From Macrothele yani (lineage: Eukaryota; Arthropoda; Arachnida; Araneae; Macrothelidae), in NCBI GenBank assembly GCA_039090855.1, contig CM077016.1, forward strand, positions 52,811,936 through 52,875,935: a stretch of 64,000 nucleotides of DNA, written 5' to 3'. A program made the position numbers and the translations under genes. Below, piece after piece: positions 30,226 to 42,018 of this stretch. The stretch's first letter is position 1. Every line of letters starts with the position of its first letter. A model generated the notes under the pieces. It had not been told where the DNA came from. It saw only the letters and a list, made by a program, of their open reading frames with translations, and did no database searches.

Positions 30226-30605
30226 ACGCATAGAGCAGAGACATGGACCTCAACTAAAACAGATATACCGAGATTGCAGACAACAGAAAAAAAGCATTGA
30301 GAGATGCATGTTTGATGTAACCAGGAACAGGAAAGATACAAAGAGGAACTCGTGGATCGGGAAAATTACAAGGATGGAAGACAGCAATGATCAGAATCCC
30401 TGAAATTGCAATGGGATGGACATATTTCTAGAAGAAAGAGCCAGCGAGAAATATTAAACTGGATAGCAAGGGACAAAAAAAGACCCAGAAGATGATGTGG
30501 GAGATGGGTGGATGAAATTCGGGAGCAAGAAGAAAACTGGCTCTAAATAGACTGTTGTGGAAGAAACTTGGAGACTTTCATACAACAGTGGATTGAGATA
30601 GTGGT
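30226..30605 (+). pseudogene. RTE C-terminal relic, plus strand
   Basis: The frames give SIERCMFDVTRNRKDTKRNS and WIGKITRMED, diverged versions of the RTE C-terminal domain found in copies 1-3. The following stretch to 30605 continues with the RDKKRP-, GRWVDEI- and PLW-type segments. This is an older insertion with no catalytic domain left. Confidence 0.72.
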
Positions 30606-31823
30606 TGTAAATGATATATAAATGTAGATACTGTAAGAGCAACACACACTCAGTTAAGGGAACCAAAGATAAAAATAATAATGCGTGTGCCAGTGACAGC
30701 GGACACGCACCCAACGTCATATACGCATTTTCAGGTGTCAATTATGACCCCTAGTAGAAATATTATAAATATTTTTCTTCTGATACACTCCCTTTGGAAT
30801 TTTGACTTACAGGCATTATCTTTAATAAATACGAATTGCAAACATATTCCCAGTTTCAATTTTCAAGCCATGATTACAATTTAGTGTAGAACAATTCGTT
30901 TTCAAAATTTACCAACTTCGTAAATTTTCTAAACAATTGTGTTTGATTAAATGTTGTGTTCAAAGTAATTAAGTATAAAGCACTCCCTCAACTGAAATGT
31001 GCAGCTTATTTATTTATTTTTTTTTTTTTGGGGGGGGGGGGTATGCATATGCAGCAGAAAAGTAAAATATGGCCAATGGAGCAACTTCAATGTTTTTTGA
31101 TGAATAGAAATGTACATGAGTTTAAAAGCGAAAATTTGGCTGTGCCTGGTAAGTGAAAATATTAATTTTGTGCAAGTATTTCGCTGCAGAAATTAGTCAT
31201 TTTTTTTTTCATTTTTCAATTTATACATTACTAAACTTTATTCTTAATCGCAATTTGTTCACATGCCCATTTTGACCAGAAGTGAAACTTTTTGGCAAAA
31301 ATCTGGGCAACTGAGTATTTGTTGTTAGCAAACATGAATAATCTCCAGTTGTTAGAAATATCATGTTGAATAAAAGTAGGAACAAACCAAAAGTTGAAGG
31401 CCCGGCGATGCGTTTGCAGCCAACGAAAGACTGCATTGTAGCTACGTCACTCGCAAATAACTCCGAGGACCACTTATATCTGCTGTACCAGTGAGAGCTG
31501 CAGCCCCCAGGGACGTTTTATTTAAAGGAAATGAACTGATGTGGAAATAGGCAGTTTCTCACATGAGTTTATTTCAATAGCAGTCAGAGCAGCGCGCAAG
31601 CATTCTTTTCGCTCCCAGTGGCGTTGTGCAGGAAAAACTTCCAGCCGAGTTCAGTAAACTTCTCTCTTGATGTGGCATGAACAAAAACTGCTTTGGATTA
31701 TTGCAGGAGCCGCTCCTGCTGTATATACAGAAATTGCAAGGCTTTTTTGTATGGGACATATTGAATGTGCTTATTTTGAATTGAATGCTTAAGTGTCAGC
31801 ATCGGCGATGTTGGCCAGTGACC
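30606..31823. other. Unassigned spacer
   Basis: AT-rich, with a T-run/G-run at 31018-31040. Nothing recognised. Confidence 0.4.
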
Positions 31824-31831
31824 ATCAGGTA

Positions 31832-32131
31832 CAGTGGCGTAACTGTGTTTCAAAATCGGGGGCGAGGGGGAGGGTCTGATCACATAATGTATATACGCCA
31901 GCGATGTTGGTAACCATGCTTAATCGACATCGCTGTTTTATTAAGTACACATTATACACGTGTTCGCATTCTACGAAAAATTAAAATCTTATATTATTAA
32001 ATAATTTAGTTGGTTCACATAAAAAGTTCATATCATTATATTCCCGAAACATTTGGGGGATCATTTACATTGGGGATCCCAGATTCTATGAAAATCTGGG
32101 GGTCCTGATTCCCCCAGTGGTTAGGCCTATG
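31832..32131. mobile_element. 300-bp hAT-type MITE with exact 8-bp duplication
   Basis: Left end CAGTGGCGTAACTGTG. Right end, read in reverse complement, CATAGGCCTAACCACTGGGG. The ends share CA..GGC.TAAC. The identical 8-bp duplication ATCAGGTA lies at 31824-31831 and 32132-32139. No coding capacity. A different family from those at 7831, 9624 and 41126. Confidence 0.85.
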
Positions 32132-32310
32132 ATCAGGTATAAGTAATGCTGTGGTTCAACAAATTTAATGCTGCCAGTCAGATACAGAGCTCTCCTTAAA
32201 AACAACTTAGGGACAGCGGGCAAAATTTACTGTTTGAAATAAATACGTAGGGGCATGTAAATATAAAGTTGTGCTTCCATGTATCTACTCTTCAAACGGT
32301 TATACAGAAA

Positions 32311-32385
32311 CAGCTGATATACAGCATAGAAGGGGAAGTGTGCCGAGCGCCCAGCGTACGTAGTGATTAGCGTGGATATAGCAGA
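32311..32385. repeat. Inverted end repeat of the P-like element, left
   Basis: TAGAAGGGGAAGTGTGCCGA, GCGCCCAGCGTACG and TAGTGATTAGCGTGGATA match, inverted, 37775-37835. The match is strong over about 60 bp with scattered differences. Confidence 0.8.
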
Positions 32386-34410
32386 TATATATAAACGTTG
32401 GGTAACCTTTTCGTATTATTAAGAAGCTTAACAAAAATTATTTTTGCCTGTTACTGACTGGTTTAAAAAACGGTGTGTACCACCTTATTTAAGCTGTGTC
32501 ACACGCATTTATAATAACATTTCTCTCTGACTGAAGCATAATTTTGGTCATAAATGAATGCATGAGAAAACATTTACCAGTAATTGTTCAGAAAAAAACG
32601 CAAAAAAAAAAAAAAATAAAAAATAAAGGGGCTAATTTGGAGGGATTTTCTTTATACCGTTAGATAAATTTTACTATTAAATGAAGAAATATTGTGGGGG
32701 AGCAAATAATTTACCAAGACATTTATTTGTTCTTAATTTCTGAAAGTGGAATTATTTCAGTCTCATACTGATATCCCCTCAGTAAATCCAGAAAGGTTTA
32801 TCGTCCCAGTAAGGTGCGCGCAGTGACACATTGTGTACAATGTAAACGTGTAACACCGTTATTTAATGCTCCTAGTAGTTGGGAATAGGTAATACAGATA
32901 TAATTTACACCAACTGAAACAAATGTAGAAGCACATGTGAAAAAATTAACTGACCTCTGACGTGGACCGGTGTGGAATATTGAACTCTCATCAGTGGAAT
33001 ATTGAACTCTCATCAACACGGGGACCAAAGGCTTGCTGATGATAGTTAATTATAAAGGGCTTTAGGAATTTCCATACAGAAGCCACGTGCAGTTTGTAAT
33101 AAAGCAATGTTTTAATCTAACATTGCTTGTATGTACCAAGCATTATTTATTACAATATTACCACATCTCAGCACATTGGTTAAGCTTTATTCAATTTATA
33201 CAGTGAGGTAAAAGTAAGCATCCCATTTTAAATGTTTTTTTTTTTCGTTTTTATTTTTTATAAAGTAGAAGCTTGATTAATTCATTGCGGGCTGTTATAT
33301 GTCAAAGGCTAGTGCAGCAGTTGTTGAAATTTTTTATCAAAAACCGTTTCTCAATTGTATAGCGACAGAGAAATTTATCAGCAACAGAACTTGGGAGGGG
33401 GATTTAAAAAGTAATATTACACAAAAAATAAATAACACACAACTTGATTTTTAGGCATCTTAGAAAATGCAATTGAATCAAAGAGCAAGAATTTGTGAAT
33501 GCAACTATTAGATGTTTTCACACATAATTAAACTTCCAGAAATAAATTTAATACCTGTTTAGTTTATTTTTTTATTACTTTTACACCACCTTGTAAAGAG
33601 TAAATTAGCCACAATTAATCACTCATGGCATTTTGCAAGTTTTCTTCAAAATACTGAATTTTGTAATATATAGTTCCATCATGGAAGCCCTAGTTAGCAA
33701 TGCTGAAAATGCCAAAGCTAAATTTTAAATTGAAAAAAAAATGTGTGTTTATATCAGATTACTACCAGTGGTTTTGGGATTTGAACATTAAAAATAAAAA
33801 AAGATGAAGGGGTGGGGCAGTTTGCTAAAGAATCCCACAGTTCTAAACATTTTTGATGAAAAATAGTAACTCTGCAATATTATTACCACCACACATGTTC
33901 CTTAAAATCTTTTTGTATATTAATATCTTATCTTCTGAACTATTCAGTTACTTGGTGGGAGGGGGTATTAATTTTTTTCAAATAAATACATTTAAAGAAA
34001 TGAATTTTGAATCTCTAAATAACTTACCAGTTTTTGTAACTTTCTTTTCTAAGTTTGTTAACAACCTGGACATTTCTTTAAATTTCTAGGATCACTTATT
34101 TGCATATGCAGTAGGCTTACTGTCTGCTATGTGCATACATATCATATTTAATGAAGGGAAAGTTAACTAGCCACTGCTACATACTCCCAAAGTTATCCAT
34201 TCTTTTTAATACGGTCATATGCTTACATATAGTAATATATAGTAGATCAGTAAACACAGCAGTGGCTGCTCTGCTTGCTCAGAGTCGAACATTGGTAATG
34301 TGAATAAGTTCAAACCCCTGGGTTTGAATGACGGAACCTGTTCTGTTGCAAAGTTCTTATTAACTGTTAAGGTAGTTTTGAAGAAGCGCGGTGAGGGTTT
34401 GAGCTGTAGC

Positions 34411-34452
34411 ATTACTGTGGAGTCGGTATATATTTACTGACTCCACAGTAAT
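34411..34452. repeat. 14-bp hairpin plus partial repeat
   Basis: ATTACTGTGGAGTC (34411-34424) and GACTCCACAGTAAT (34439-34452) are exact complements. GACTCCACA and ACTCCACAGTAATT recur just downstream (34474-34506). Confidence 0.85.
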
Positions 34453-34635
34453 TATAAGTGAGAGCTATTGACTGACTCCACATATATTTACTCACTCCAC
34501 AGTAATTAAAAACCTGTCTCTCACTTGCTTCCTCATAAAAAGAACCTCAACACCCAGAACCAGGGACTTCATATTTATTTGCAGCGTCTCAGCTTAAGGT
34601 ACTTCATTTTTTCTCTATTATCATTGTGAATCTTA

Positions 34636-37577
34636 TTAAGTCCCTTTATATAGAAATGCAACCGAGTCAGTAAATAAAATTTTGCAATCTTTACATGTCA
34701 CATCTTTACTGTGTTCTGCACAACCAATGAATTTAATGTTCTTTATCATCAAGATAGCTAAAATATCAACGATACTATCTCTGTGTAGTTTTTCGGTGCT
34801 GAAATAATGTGCAACAATACCTTCCAGTTGACTGACAAGAACTAGGAGTTCCTTTGATGGATATAATAAGCCACCTTTATCAAATTCTTGTATCAGTGTT
34901 CCAGAAAATCTGGCCTATTCTTCAATACTGCATGTTAAACACAGTTTGGTGCAATCTTCGCATTTAGTTATTGCAACACATTTCCTTACTACATAACCTG
35001 CAACATAAACTAGCAACTGGTTATGGGAATTATGTGGGAAAAGGGAAGCACAATCAGAATATGCAGCACTATTCAAGGTATCTTTCACATTATCTAGCAT
35101 TTCAGCACTTAAAAGTTCATTTAAATTTAACAAAACATTAGGTTTGCAACTGATGGTGTCACTTGGCCCAATAAGGGAATTGATGATTTCTGTTGTGCAG
35201 CTAGTACCACACTTTACAGGTTTGGCCAGATTATAAAAACTTAAACACTGAATAGTCACTAAAACTTCTGCTGCAGTGGGGTGGTCATTGCAGCCTGACA
35301 GTTGCCGAATAATGCCAAAAATGTTTTCTATTGAGTCTTGACTCAAGCACGATGTCATTACATACTTGTAGTTCAAGGTTTCTGTTAGATATTTTAGTAG
35401 AGAGATGGTACTGCTTATAGTTACTCGTAATCCTGCAGCTGTGCTAGCACTTAAAAACCCAATCTTCTTATCTCTTGCAAAAGCTTCCCATTTATCTAAA
35501 TATAACAGAAAATCATTAAGTACTTTGCATCCCTCAGAATCTACGCGGAGACTACTTGATGGACTCCTAGAGGTCATTACAGTTATTAACTGCATCATCA
35601 ACTTTATGAAAAATGCAGTTGCATTAGTACTTCCAAACTGTATTTCAATATGATGCTTATAGAGAAAAAGGCCTTTTAATACTTCGTTGCTAAAAAGCTG
35701 CAAAGCATAGCTTGCCCTCATTTTCTCAAAGTTATTCGGGTGAATATGAACGCGTGTAATTTTTGGCATGGCTTTTAGAGTAGTTATGTCAGAGTCCTTC
35801 CTTTATGCTGCTTCAACATGCTCTGGTCTTGCTTCTCCTTCGGGCAGAAGAAAACCTCTGGTAACAAATGCGTTCCGTACACATTTTATTAAGTGAGGAA
35901 AATCTGATATGAAATGTAAATTTCTAGAACAATCTGTAGGATGCATAATGCTGTATTTAGTTCCAGAACAATCTGCTGATATACCAAATGTCTTCCACAT
36001 ATTCCTGTTCCAAGAAGCCCCATCACACCTAATGAAATCAACAAACAGACCTGCATTTTCAGTGAGAATAACAGCTTCAATAATTAATTTTGCAAGCAAA
36101 GTTCCACTTATATTGTTCCAATCTCCATTTAATGGCTGGAACACCATTACCAGTCCGTGATTACATGGGGTATGCTTAACAGTTTCTGAATTGTATGGCC
36201 CAATATCAACAAACCCTATTATTTCACCAGATGATTTTGCTCGCAGTTTTTCTGTAAGCTTCACTTCATCTATTAATATACCGCCATGTCTTGCAAAAGG
36301 CTCCATTTCACTTGTTTTCTTTGAAATAGTTTCAAACATCAGTGCATTGAATCCAAAACCACTGTTGTAATTTGAAATATACTTTCTAATAGTTGTTTTA
36401 TTAGGTAGGATCATGATTTTGTGTTTCCGTATGTGCTCGTACAATTTTGGACTTTTTATGTGCATTAGTAAACATTCAAGTAACCATTCCTTGGTATATG
36501 ACATACCTCTTGCATATTTCCTTTTTGCTGCCTTATAACAATGAATAACCATTTGCTGCTGCTTAATGGGTAATTCTGCTATTTTTTCATTAATGGAAAG
36601 TTTTGTAAAATTCTTATTTTTGTTTTGGATTTTTTTTATGTAATCAGAGAGCGAAATAACCCGTTTCTTCAGCCTGTTGATTTTCCAAACTTTATTCTGA
36701 TACTTATTTTTAAATGTAGCCTTTTTTCTATAATAAGCTACTTTGTGCAAAAGTAAGCGCCGCAGATACTTACATTTCAGGCAAGTCTCTGTTGTTCCTT
36801 TCCTTACACAATTTTTGCTGTGCAAATTATTCTCAAAAATAACTCCACTTTCAAGGTACTTCCTGTTATTTTCAAATTCTGAAATGGAGCCTGCGCCATG
36901 ACATACTGTTAGCCTATCAGTGTCTCGAATAATGGATTCTAATTCATCTTTAGAAGTAATATTAGAAACTGTGTTCATTTTTAATCCACGTAAATACACT
37001 TCAAAGGTAAACTCTGGTTCACTTTCGGTTACAACAACCAGTTTTTCAGTTTTCAATGAATTTGGCAATTCACATTTGAATGAATGAACATGGAAAATTA
37101 TGCACTTTGAATTATTAGCAGGAATTTGCTTACCCCAAAATTCTGAGGGAAGGTTGATATTCAGAAGGCAGTTCAGTGTAACTCTTTGGGAAGTAAATTC
37201 CAAGCTATTTAAATTACCATCAGGCTTATAATCGGTTTCCCTAACTTTCCTCTTTTTTGCCAGAGGTTTTGATAAATAATGGGGAAGGTTTGGAAATATT
37301 GTTGGAATTGCATCTGATGTCAAGATGGGCCGATCTCTGGGTATTAACACAGTCTCCTCGTTTATTTTATGCACAAAATTTCGAACCACAAATCTCTCAT
37401 CAAAGTGCAGTTCACATACAGCACTAAATTATTATCTGTTTTATCTGCACGGAGAATCAATTTTTGCCATTGCTGTAAAAGTTTATCATTTTCGGGTATT
37501 CCAAAGAGCGACCGCTTACTGTTTTTGTACTGAGTATTGCAACCTGGCACAAAACAATGGTTATTTCTCTTCCACAT
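34636..37577 (-). pseudogene. P-element-type transposase with THAP domain, lightly damaged
   Basis: The protein would bind the element ends through its THAP domain and transpose it. Start ATG at 37577: CFVPGCNTQYKNSKRSLFGI gives the first Cys pair. The second half of the zinc site (VCELHF) is in the next frame near 37410, so one frameshift splits the THAP domain. The box IPTIFPNLP follows, then a lysine-rich, coiled-coil-prone stretch. The catalytic RNase H-like region has GGILIDEVKLTEKL, FVDFIRCDGASWNRNMW and LHFISDFPHLIKCVRN. After an in-frame TAA at 35803-35805 the same frame continues (SQDSIENIFGIIRQ, LLVYVAGYVVRKC, cysteine pairs). A TAG at 34915-34917 is followed by the in-frame C-terminus (IKFIGCAEHSKDV) to 34636. 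Total is about 980 codons with only three lesions. Confidence 0.9.
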
Positions 37578-37774
37578 AATGAGCTAAGTATAACTTATAT
37601 ACAATATTTAGGTAATCCACATTCCTTCTAAAACCTAAAACATAACACGTCTTCGTCTAAATTGCCGCTCTTTTCACAGTAAGCAACACGAATTTAGTTT
37701 CCCGCTCCCCTCACAGTAAGAAAGAGGGAAGAGAAAGCGATCGCAGCGCCATCTACGAAGGAGACAAATTTCGG

Positions 37775-37893
37775 TATCCACGCCAATCATTACGTATGCT
37801 AGGCGCTCGGCACACTTTACCTTCTAGACGCTATACCTGGGCTAAGTATCGTATGACGCCGTTCGGCGTCGCGCGGCAGTGAAAGTGTTAACG
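37775..37893. repeat. Inverted end repeat of the P-like element, right, with TTAA
   Basis: CCTTCTAGACGCTATACCTG, TGACGCCGTTCGGCGTCG and CGGCAGTGAAAGTGTTAA. The outer part, reverse complement TTAACACTTTCACTGCCGC, resembles the piggyBac left end at 23340 (16 of 19 bases by eye). Confidence 0.72.
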
Positions 37894-37933
37894 GTGAAGC
37901 CATAAGGTGTGAGAATTTGGCATTGTTTTTCTT

Positions 37934-38149
37934 TTCTTTTTTTTTTTTTAATTGGATTTTTAACGACCACCGTGAGCAACTCAATGGGCTATAAGCAGTC
38001 GCCCGTCCCTAATTTAGGATCACTGGTTCCAGGGAAAGGAGAGAGCCAGCGCCGTAAGACAAACACAACATCCATGCCTCACCGGGATTCGAACCCGGAC
38101 CCCGTTCGGACGAATGATCAGAGGCCATCGCTTAGACCACTGCGCCACC
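37934..38149 (-). mobile_element. tRNA-headed SINE, head slightly truncated
   Basis: T-run, body, B-box complement GGGATTCGAACCC. Ends at CACTGCGCCACCG without the last GGGCGGC. Confidence 0.92.
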
Positions 38150-38519
38150 GACATGATATCTATGTAATTTCAACTGTGTGTATTTTGGAATTGCGTGGCT
38201 TCTGGTTGCAGAAATCGTGTTAATATCAAACCGGAATGAATTACACTTCTTGCACGTGTAAAGTTTTCAATTTTAACGTTATATTTTGTTTAGAATTCGC
38301 ACTAACGTTCTTGTATTTCAATTTAAAATAAAAATGGGAAGGATCCTCAAAATAATTAAGAATTTTATAAATTCAGCATTTTCTGACACAGCGGCAGCAA
38401 GTTACGCTGCGAAATTGGAAACATTTGGGAGGAAAGAAGGCGAATCGGCCAAGACAAAATACATTACAATAGCCTTGAAAGCCATCACTTCCCCACACTT
38501 TGACGGCCGTCACTCGCGG

Positions 38520-38860
38520 TTACAGCAAGGAGGTTATATTACTGGAGACACTACTCCTATCCACGCAGCATTGGCCGCCATAAGTCACCGTCCGTGCTGC
38601 AAATGACGTCATGAGCAGGCACGACGCAGCCGCAGAAAAGAAGCTGCTTTGAAACCAATGGAACAAAAGCTTCTAAGCGTATAAACAGATAAGATGAGTA
38701 ATTCAATAATTTTTATCAATGATACACAAGCTTACTGTTTTATCAACGGTATAATTTAGTTCGTTTTTGCCTGCTTATGACGTCACACACAGATTAGCTG
38801 TGACCTATGGCGGCAGAGCCAGTGGTGTCTCCAGTAATATAACCTCCTTGGGTTACAGGC
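38520..38860. repeat. Foldback repeat with arms of about 100 bp
   Basis: Left arm 38520-38624 and right arm 38767-38860 are inverted copies sharing AAGGAGGTTATATTACTGGA, GCCGCCATA and TGACGTCAT/GCAGGC. The loop is about 140 bp. Probably a MITE. Both arms hold the palindrome TGACGTCA (38604-38611 and 38778-38785). Confidence 0.85.
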
Positions 38861-38910
38861 TTCACACAAAGTGGTACTGCTCCATTAACAAGGACATCTC
38901 CAGATATGTT

Positions 38911-38953
38911 ATTCTAACCTCCTTGGGATAGCTGGCCCCAAGGATGTTAGAAT
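38911..38953. repeat. Small palindrome, TTCTAACCTCCTTGG type
   Basis: ATTCTAACCTCCTTGGG faces CCCCAAGGATGTTAGAAT. A related stretch (TTCTAACCTCCTTGGCTGGC) is at about 40852-40871, inverted with respect to 38925-38977. Confidence 0.7.
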
Positions 38954-39043
38954 AGAAGGAGTAAGGGTGACGTCACAAACTTGAAGCACTTTGAGCAGAC
39001 GACGCGGAGCTGATGGCCACGCCCAGTGAGACGTTATTAGTAC

Positions 39044-39264
39044 TTTTTTTTTTTTTTTCGAGGTTTTTAACGACCACCGTGAGCAACTCAATGGGCTATG
39101 AGCAGTCGCCCGTCCCTAATTTAGGGTCACTGGTTCCAGGGAAGGGAGAGAGCCAGTGCCGTAAGACAAACACAACATCCATGCCTCACCGGGATTCGAA
39201 CCCGGACACCTTCGGACGAATGATCAGAGGCCAACGCCTTAGACCACTGCGCCACCGGGGCGGC
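39044..39264 (-). mobile_element. tRNA-headed SINE
   Basis: Flanked by the short duplication AGTACTTTTT. T-run, body, and head complement GCGCCACCGGGGCGGC. Confidence 0.94.
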
Positions 39265-40850
39265 AGTACTTTTTCCCATTGCGGGAATAAGGAATAGACC
39301 GTTTTTCATCAAAAAAGTTATACTCTTTTTAAAATGCGATCGTGCTGTGCCTTTGCATGGGTCAACTGATCGACTAAAGCACCTTCTGGTGTAACTTCCA
39401 TAGGAAATTGTGCATAGAAAACTAATCTTTCTCTAAATTTAAACTTTTTTTTGCAAAGCATTGTAGTTTGATTAAGAACTAACAGTTCTGAAACTGACCA
39501 AATTTTAAGCAAATCAGAATTTAGATTATTCTTCTCGAGAAATTGTCCACAGTAATGTTCTCATTTACTAAGAATTGATATACCTCACACATTTGTGTTA
39601 TTTTTATAATTAATCATACTAATGTATGGGGATCTCAATCTGTGATGACGGCGGCGGAGAGTGCGTCACGGCAAAATGGATGAATTTTCTCAGCGGAGCT
39701 TTTTCAGACATGCGTGCATATAATACGATGAACGGATGTTTCAAATAAAGCGACAAATTCGTGATTTTACTTTTTGTTTTGTTTATTTTAATAAGTTCCA
39801 GCAGCGTACCCCGGATATTTTTACAGGGGTGGTGCAAATCATTGAAGACGCAAATTAAAACACTCTGTAATGAAAACATCTCCCAGAGTAATTGGGAAGC
39901 GATAAAAATATCTCCACCATATTAAAGGGAAAATATATATTCAGAAACATAACAAATATATTTAAAATTCCCATTGTTGGTAAAATATATATTCAAAAAC
40001 ATATAAAACTATATTTAAAAGTAAGCAACCAATACAAAGAATGAAGGATCAAGTGATAACTCATTGGGAGGTCCGGGCCCCTTGGTCACTCCCTTCGAAT
40101 TCCAGTAAACGTTTAAACGAAATTTTCATTATGAAAATTTAAAAAAAATAATTCATTCGACTGCTTATTTTTCATCCTAAGCGCTGTAGCTCATACTTTC
40201 TTAAGATTTCGGTTTCGCAAAGGTAGAACCCATAACCTGATACCTAAAAAATATTCTCAAGAGTAATTTATGTGTATCTGATGATCTGAGGAAATTGTCC
40301 ATACACACACGCACAAAATAACTTTAACTATAATGTTAAGTACTTGTGTCGAGAGGAACTCGTAAAAATAATGTGCTGTTGTTTTTAATAGGTTCGTTAG
40401 GTTTGCGAGTAAATAGAAACTTTAAAGAGCCCGTAGAATAGAGTTTCTAACAATATTAATTGAATCAGTTGGGTACAGAGAAAAACGCGATAAGTAGAAA
40501 ATGTTAGCTTAGCTATTTATGACCTTGGTAACGAAAGCACATATTATTCGGCAGTTGTTAGAAAACTAAAACAAATTTCGAAAAACGTTAATAGAAATGA
40601 ATCATAGCCAGCTTAAAACGTTTTTGATATGTTACCTAATAATTGTTAGTTATTTTTACTGATCCACGTACTGAAATTTAAAGATATAGATCGAAAAAGG
40701 CAGCCACATCATCATTACTCAATGTGATGTTATGATCTCAGTCGCCTCACCAACATGGCGGCGGAGGCTCTGACGTCAGGATCGTGACGCTTCATTTTGA
40801 TCACATGAGGGAAACGGCGTACCCTTACTCCATCTATTTTAATTTCTAAC
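39265..40850. other. Unassigned AT-rich spacer
   Basis: No coding or RNA signature. One further TGACGTCA at 40771-40778. Confidence 0.4.
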
Positions 40851-41501
40851 CTCCTTGGCTGGCCCACTCCATCGTTTAGCAAGTCAGCTCTTAGACCACT
40901 GCACCAGGGTTTCCAGGTCTACTGATTTATCAGTAGATCTACTGATGTTTTCACACATTTAGTGATTTAGTTACTTTTTTTGAAAAACGCCTTATTTCTA
41001 CTGATTTTTCCATGTTTCATTAAATTCTAATTTTTCGGAAAGCTTTTAGTGATACTGGCTGTCTCTTTCCTGGAACCAGTAGCCCTACATTAGGGATGGC
41101 ATTAGTACTTTCGGGCTACTATACCTAAGGTGACCAGATATCGGGACACCGATTTGAGGACAAAAGGGCGTGGCGTCCCCAAATCGGTAGTTCATTTGGG
41201 GACACATACGTACTCAAGATAAATATGCAAATATTTTAGTCACTAAACTGCATTACTTCAATAAGTGTGATATTACATATTAAAATTTGTGTTTTAAAAG
41301 GATATATCTTATAGAATGTTGGTAATTTGTATTGACAAAGCAGAATTATGATGGGGAGAACATATTAGCAAAAGTGAAATGCTTTACCTTAGGTACATGC
41401 GCTGAATTAAAATTAGGGTGCACACCATAGGTATTGAATGCAAATTTTTCATTTTGCTAACGTTTTTGGAGAAACCCAGAACAAGTACAGTCGAAATTTG
41501 A

Positions 41502-41718
41502 GCGCGCCAGTGGTGCGCTGACCTAGAGTTAGCTACTGACCATTCGTACAAGTTGGTACGGATTCGAGTCCCGAATGAAACACGGGTGGTGTATTTGTCT
41601 TGCAGCACTTGGTTCTCCCTGCCCTAGAACGAATGTGTCAAAATTAGACAGGTAACTGCTTATAGTCCTTAAAGTTGCTCGTAGTGGTCTTTAAACCCAG
41701 AAAGAAGAAAAAAAAAGT
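41502..41718 (+). mobile_element. Old diverged SINE copy
   Basis: Recognisable by CCAGTGGTGCGCTGAC (head), GATTCGAGTCCC (B box), CAGCACTTGGTTCTC and GTTGCTCGTAGTGGTC. Clearly older than its neighbour at 41800. Confidence 0.75.
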
Positions 41719-41799
41719 CAAAATTTGTTTTCACAAGAAGCATGTTGGAAAATTAGTATAACGGAAGTTACTTTTAAGAACATTTTTCATTAGAAATCT

Positions 41800-42018
41800 G
41801 CCGCCCCGGTGGCGCAGTGGCTTAAGGCAATGGCCTCTGATCATTCGTCCGAAAGGGGTCTGGGTTCGAATCCCGGTGAGGCATGGATGTTGTGTTTGTC
41901 TTACGGCATTGGCTCTCTCCCTTCCCTGGAACCAGTGACCCTAAATTAGGGACGGGCGACTGCTTATAGCCCATTGAGTTGCTCACGGTGGTCGTTAAAC
42001 CTCCAATCAAAAAAAAAA
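41800..42018 (+). mobile_element. tRNA-headed SINE with 11-bp target duplication
   Basis: ATTAGAAATCT at 41789-41799 and 42018-42028. Full-length head, body and short poly-A. Confidence 0.95.

Larger units (their letters stand above)
32311..37893 (-). mobile_element. P-like (THAP) transposon block
   Basis: About 5.6 kb between inverted end repeats, with the P-type transposase on the minus strand in the right half. The left 2.2 kb is AT-rich and non-coding, with a 14-bp stem hairpin at 34411-34452. Exact termini and an 8-bp duplication could not be fixed; the right side extends to a TTAA at 37890-37893 that may belong to another element. Confidence 0.7.

Noticed and set aside
38286..38606. 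106-residue frame as a small host gene
   Set aside because: Its second half lies in the left arm of the foldback repeat, and the first half has no recognisable domain or initiation context.
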